64,000 bases of DNA, taken from positions 16,766 through 80,765 of the forward strand of contig NZ_JAJOHW010000025.1 of assembly GCF_021129195.1 (NCBI RefSeq), in the 5' to 3' direction. A program made the position numbers and the translations under genes. Under the pieces are notes generated by a model. That model had not been told where the DNA came from. It did not search any database and worked only from the letters and a program-made list of their open reading frames with translations. Numbering within the stretch: position 1 is the stretch's first letter; each line of letters opens with the position of its first letter. Shown piece after piece: positions 61,892 to 64,000 of this stretch. This DNA comes from Chromobacterium aquaticum (GTDB taxonomy: Bacteria; Pseudomonadota; Gammaproteobacteria; Burkholderiales; Chromobacteriaceae).

Positions 61892-63051
61892 CACAGCCTG
61901 CCTTGCTGCGCGGCGAGGAAGATCGCGCGGTAGTCGTCGGCGGACAGGGGCAAGGGGTTGCCGCCGTCGCTGGGGTCGGCCTTGGCCATGCGGCCGATGT
62001 CGGTGGCGGCGTCCGCGCCGATGCCGATCTCCGCCAGGGTGTGCGGAATGCCCAGGCCGGCGCGCAATTGCAGCACCCAAGTGAGGAAACCGTCGAAGCT
62101 GGCGTCGGCCAGGCCCAGGTAGCGGGCGGCGGCGCTCAGCCGTTCGGCTATCGCCGGCCGGTTGCGCACCAGCACATAGGGCAGCAGCACGGCGTTGGCC
62201 AGGCCGTGGTGGGTGTCGAACACCGCGCCGATGGGATGCGCCAGCGCGTGCACGCCGCCCAGGCCTTTCTGGAAGGCGGTGGCGCCCATGATGGAACAGG
62301 ACAGCATCTGGGCGCGGGCCTCCAGATTGCCGCCGTCGGCGTGGGCCGCCGGCAGCCAGTCGTGCGCCAGCCGCATGCCTTCCAGCGCCACGCCCTGGGC
62401 GATGGGGTGGTAGAACGGGGAGCAGAAGGCTTCCAGATTGTGCACCAGCGCGTCGACACCGGTGGCGGCGGTCAGCGCCGGCGGCAGGCCGACGGTCAGT
62501 TCCGGATCCGCCAGCACCAGCTTGGGCAGCATGGACGGATGGAAGATGATGACCTTGCGGTGCGCGGCTTCGTCGATGATCAAGGACGCTCGGCCCACCT
62601 CGGAACCGGTGCCGGCGGTGGTGGGCACAGCCAGCGTGGGCGCGACGCCGGCGGGATCGACACGCAGCCAGTTGTCGCCCACGTCCTCGAAGTCCCACAG
62701 CGGGCGTTTTTGTCCGGACATCAAAGCGATGGCCTTGCCCACGTCCAGCGCGCTGCCGCCGCCGACGGCGACCACCCCGTCGTGGCGGCCGTCGCGGAAG
62801 GCGGCGACCCCGGCGTCGACGTCGCGGCCCACCGGATTGGGGCGCATATCGCTGAACAAGGCCGTCTCCAGGCCGGCGTCGCTCAGCAAGCTCCGCAGCC
62901 GGGCCAGCATCGGCAGCTTGGCCAGGCCGGGGTCGGTGACCAGCAGCGGGCGGCGCATGCCCAGTTCGCGGCACAGCGCCGGCAGCTCCACGGCGCGGCC
63001 GGCGCCGAAGCGGATGCTGGTCGGATAGTTCCAGTTGCCTTGCAGTTGCAT
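61891..63051 (-). CDS. Iron-containing alcohol dehydrogenase
   Basis: A 386-residue group III NAD(P)-dependent alcohol dehydrogenase. The cofactor motif GGGSALDVGKA is at 97-107, and the metal ligands match the family pattern: Asp200, His204, His268 and His282 (GVDALVHNLEAF; GGVHALAHPIGAVFDTHHG). It sits between an aldehyde dehydrogenase (4 bp upstream) and a gamma-glutamyl hydrolase, suggesting oxidation of an alcohol group on a gamma-glutamylated amino alcohol to the aldehyde. Confidence 0.93.
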   Translation of the reverse strand: MQLQGNWNYPTSIRFGAGRAVELPALCRELGMRRPLLVTDPGLAKLPMLARLRSLLSDAGLETALFSDMRPNPVGRDVDAGVAAFRDGRHDGVVAVGGGSALDVGKAIALMSGQKRPLWDFEDVGDNWLRVDPAGVAPTLAVPTTAGTGSEVGRASLIIDEAAHRKVIIFHPSMLPKLVLADPELTVGLPPALTAATGVDALVHNLEAFCSPFYHPIAQGVALEGMRLAHDWLPAAHADGGNLEARAQMLSCSIMGATAFQKGLGGVHALAHPIGAVFDTHHGLANAVLLPYVLVRNRPAIAERLSAAARYLGLADASFDGFLTWVLQLRAGLGIPHTLAEIGIGADAATDIGRMAKADPSDGGNPLPLSADDYRAIFLAAQQGRL

Positions 63052-63055
63052 CGCC

Positions 63056-64000
63056 TTACCCCTTGAGATGGAAGGATTTGACTCGGGTCAGCTGCTGATA
63101 GCCCAACACGGACAAGGACACGCCGCGGCCGGTGTCCTTGACCCCGGTCCAGGCCAGCGCCGGGTCCAGGTAGTCGCAGCGGTTCATGAACACGGTGCCG
63201 GTCTCCAGTTGCTGGCCCAGGCGGACGGCGGCGTCGCGGTCCGCGGTCCAGATCGAGGCGGTCAGGCCGTAGGCGCTGTCGTTCATCAGCCGCAGCGCCT
63301 CCTCGTCGGAGTCCACCGCCATGATGCCGATGACTGGGCCGAAGCTCTCCTCGCGCATCACGCTCATGGCGTGGTTCACGTCCACCAGCACTTGCGGCGC
63401 CAGATAGGCGCTGCCGGGCGCGTCGGCGGCGAAATGGCCGGCTGGAATCAACGCGCGCGCGCCGGCGGCCAGCGCCGCCTGGATCTGTCCGCGCACGAAG
63501 TCGGCGGCGCCGGCGCGCACCATGGGCCCCAGATTGGTGTCCGGGTCCAGCGGATGGCCGAAGCGATAGGTCCGGGTCAGCTCGACGAAGCCGTCAACGA
63601 AGTCGCGGTAGCGCTGGCGCTGCACATAGATGCGTTCGATGCCGCAGCAGGACTGGCCGGAATTGAAGAAAGCGCCGTCCACCAGGTTTTCTATCGCCGC
63701 CCGCAGGTCGGCGTCGGCGCGCACATAGGCCGGGTCCTTGCCGCCCAGTTCCAGGCCGACGCCGATGAAGCGCTCGGCGGCCGCCCTTTGCACCGCGCGG
63801 CCGCCGCTCACCGAGCCGGTGAAGGCGACGAAGTCGATCTCCGGCGCGGCCGTCAGTTTCAAGGTGGCGGCATGGTCCAGCTCCAGAGTCTGGAACACGC
63901 CGATGGGCAGGCCGGCGGCGGCGCAGGCTTGGCGGAACAGGTCGGCGATCAGCGGGGTTTGCGAGGAATGCTTGAGCAGCACGCAGTTGCCGGCGGCCAG
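63056..64000 (-). CDS. Aldehyde dehydrogenase (5' end outside the window)
   Basis: The C-terminal ~314 residues of an NAD(P)-dependent ALDH. The frame is open to the last base of the window (LAAGN precedes VLLKHSSQTPL), so the N-terminal ~150 residues are missing. The catalytic Glu is in GLELGGKDP and the catalytic Cys in NSGQSCCGIERIYV; EESFGPVIGIMAVDS and the C-terminal TGVKDTGRGVSLS are typical. It is the first visible gene of the leftward ALDH, Fe-ADH, PuuD-like, permease cluster. Confidence 0.93.
   Translation of the reverse strand: MAAGNCVLLKHSSQTPLIADLFRQACAAAGLPIGVFQTLELDHAATLKLTAAPEIDFVAFTGSVSGGRAVQRAAAERFIGVGLELGGKDPAYVRADADLRAAIENLVDGAFFNSGQSCCGIERIYVQRQRYRDFVDGFVELTRTYRFGHPLDPDTNLGPMVRAGAADFVRGQIQAALAAGARALIPAGHFAADAPGSAYLAPQVLVDVNHAMSVMREESFGPVIGIMAVDSDEEALRLMNDSAYGLTASIWTADRDAAVRLGQQLETGTVFMNRCDYLDPALAWTGVKDTGRGVSLSVLGYQQLTRVKSFHLKG

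Noticed and set aside
61892..62974. N-terminal extension of the PuuD-like protein through the Fe-alcohol dehydrogenase gene
   Set aside because: The extension is an out-of-frame reading of the dehydrogenase gene; the real start at 61891 overlaps the stop codon in a coupled TGATG.
1..64000. tRNA, rRNA, CRISPR array, prophage or insertion sequence
   Set aside because: All gaps over ~100 bp were read: no tRNA-like cloverleaf motifs, no regularly spaced short repeats, no integrase or transposase genes. The only multi-copy element is the stop-codon-associated repeat.

Overview
The window is high-GC, gene-dense chromosomal DNA from a betaproteobacterium. The best fit is Neisseriales, probably Chromobacterium or a close relative. 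The reasons are a class I PHA synthase/thiolase pair, the mainly betaproteobacterial small families DUF3579 and DUF2788, Neisseria/Burkholderia-type 16-strand porins, and standard housekeeping blocks (lptFG/pepA/holC, yhdP-nit-tldD, argF-argG). The genus is an inference from gene content. No rRNA, tRNA, CRISPR array, integrase or transposase was seen.

Layout. 1-5.5 kb: end of an unrecognised gene, patatin-like lipase, GAF protein, ribA, HugZ-like flavoprotein and a secreted S53 (sedolisin) peptidase. 5.8-16 kb: glnD, lptG and lptF leftward, diverging from pepA-holC-(825-residue Ala/Glu/Pro repeat protein)-cobalamin adenosyltransferase. 16-22.5 kb, all leftward: Gln/Ala-rich protein, TetR, waaF, zinc-finger protein, ilvE, glnE. 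22.5-28.9 kb rightward: yhdP, a nitrilase-family amidase, tldD. 29-31.3 kb: a small operon of an exported SnoaL-like protein, an SDR without the classical catalytic residues and a Tat-exported polysaccharide deacetylase. 31.4-38.5 kb: LysR, aminopeptidase P, a Lys-rich 42-residue protein, a DOPA-dioxygenase-like protein, phaA and phaC. 38.8-45 kb: FAH-family enzyme, hslR, MFS transporter, GNAT, sdaA, NmrA-like reductase and a divergent LysR. 45-48 kb: a decayed porin copy beside an intact porin, then a DUF3579 protein. 48-56 kb: dinG, Orn/Lys/Arg decarboxylase, argF, argG, EamA transporter. 56-64 kb: Fur-box-associated TonB receptor, DUF2788 protein, LysE exporter, and a leftward catabolic cluster of aldehyde dehydrogenase, Fe-alcohol dehydrogenase, gamma-glutamyl hydrolase and APC permease.

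The most striking signal is a family of dispersed inverted-repeat elements of about 140-155 bp. Four copies are clear (28697-28836, 31310-31451, 36608-36760, 45133-45283), one is decayed (ending at 5978) and one is a partial copy (about 36546-36598). In every full or decayed copy one end begins directly at the stop codon of a gene (tldD, a LysR gene, phaC, a porin gene, glnD). The terminal arms differ between copies, but within a copy the two arms largely stay complementary. That points to selection for a paired 3'-end structure or to a MITE-like element with a strict target. The second signal is the argF leader: a two-stem hairpin with an eight-T tract ends 13 nt before the argF start codon and is spanned by a 34-codon reading frame, as in a transcription attenuator.

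Working together: glnD and glnE are both halves of the PII/glutamine-synthetase control cascade. The decarboxylase, argF and argG concern arginine and polyamine supply. The 61-64 kb cluster has the enzymes expected for breaking down a gamma-glutamylated amino alcohol such as ethanolamine (inferred). phaC and phaA are two steps of polyhydroxyalkanoate synthesis; no phaB reductase is nearby.
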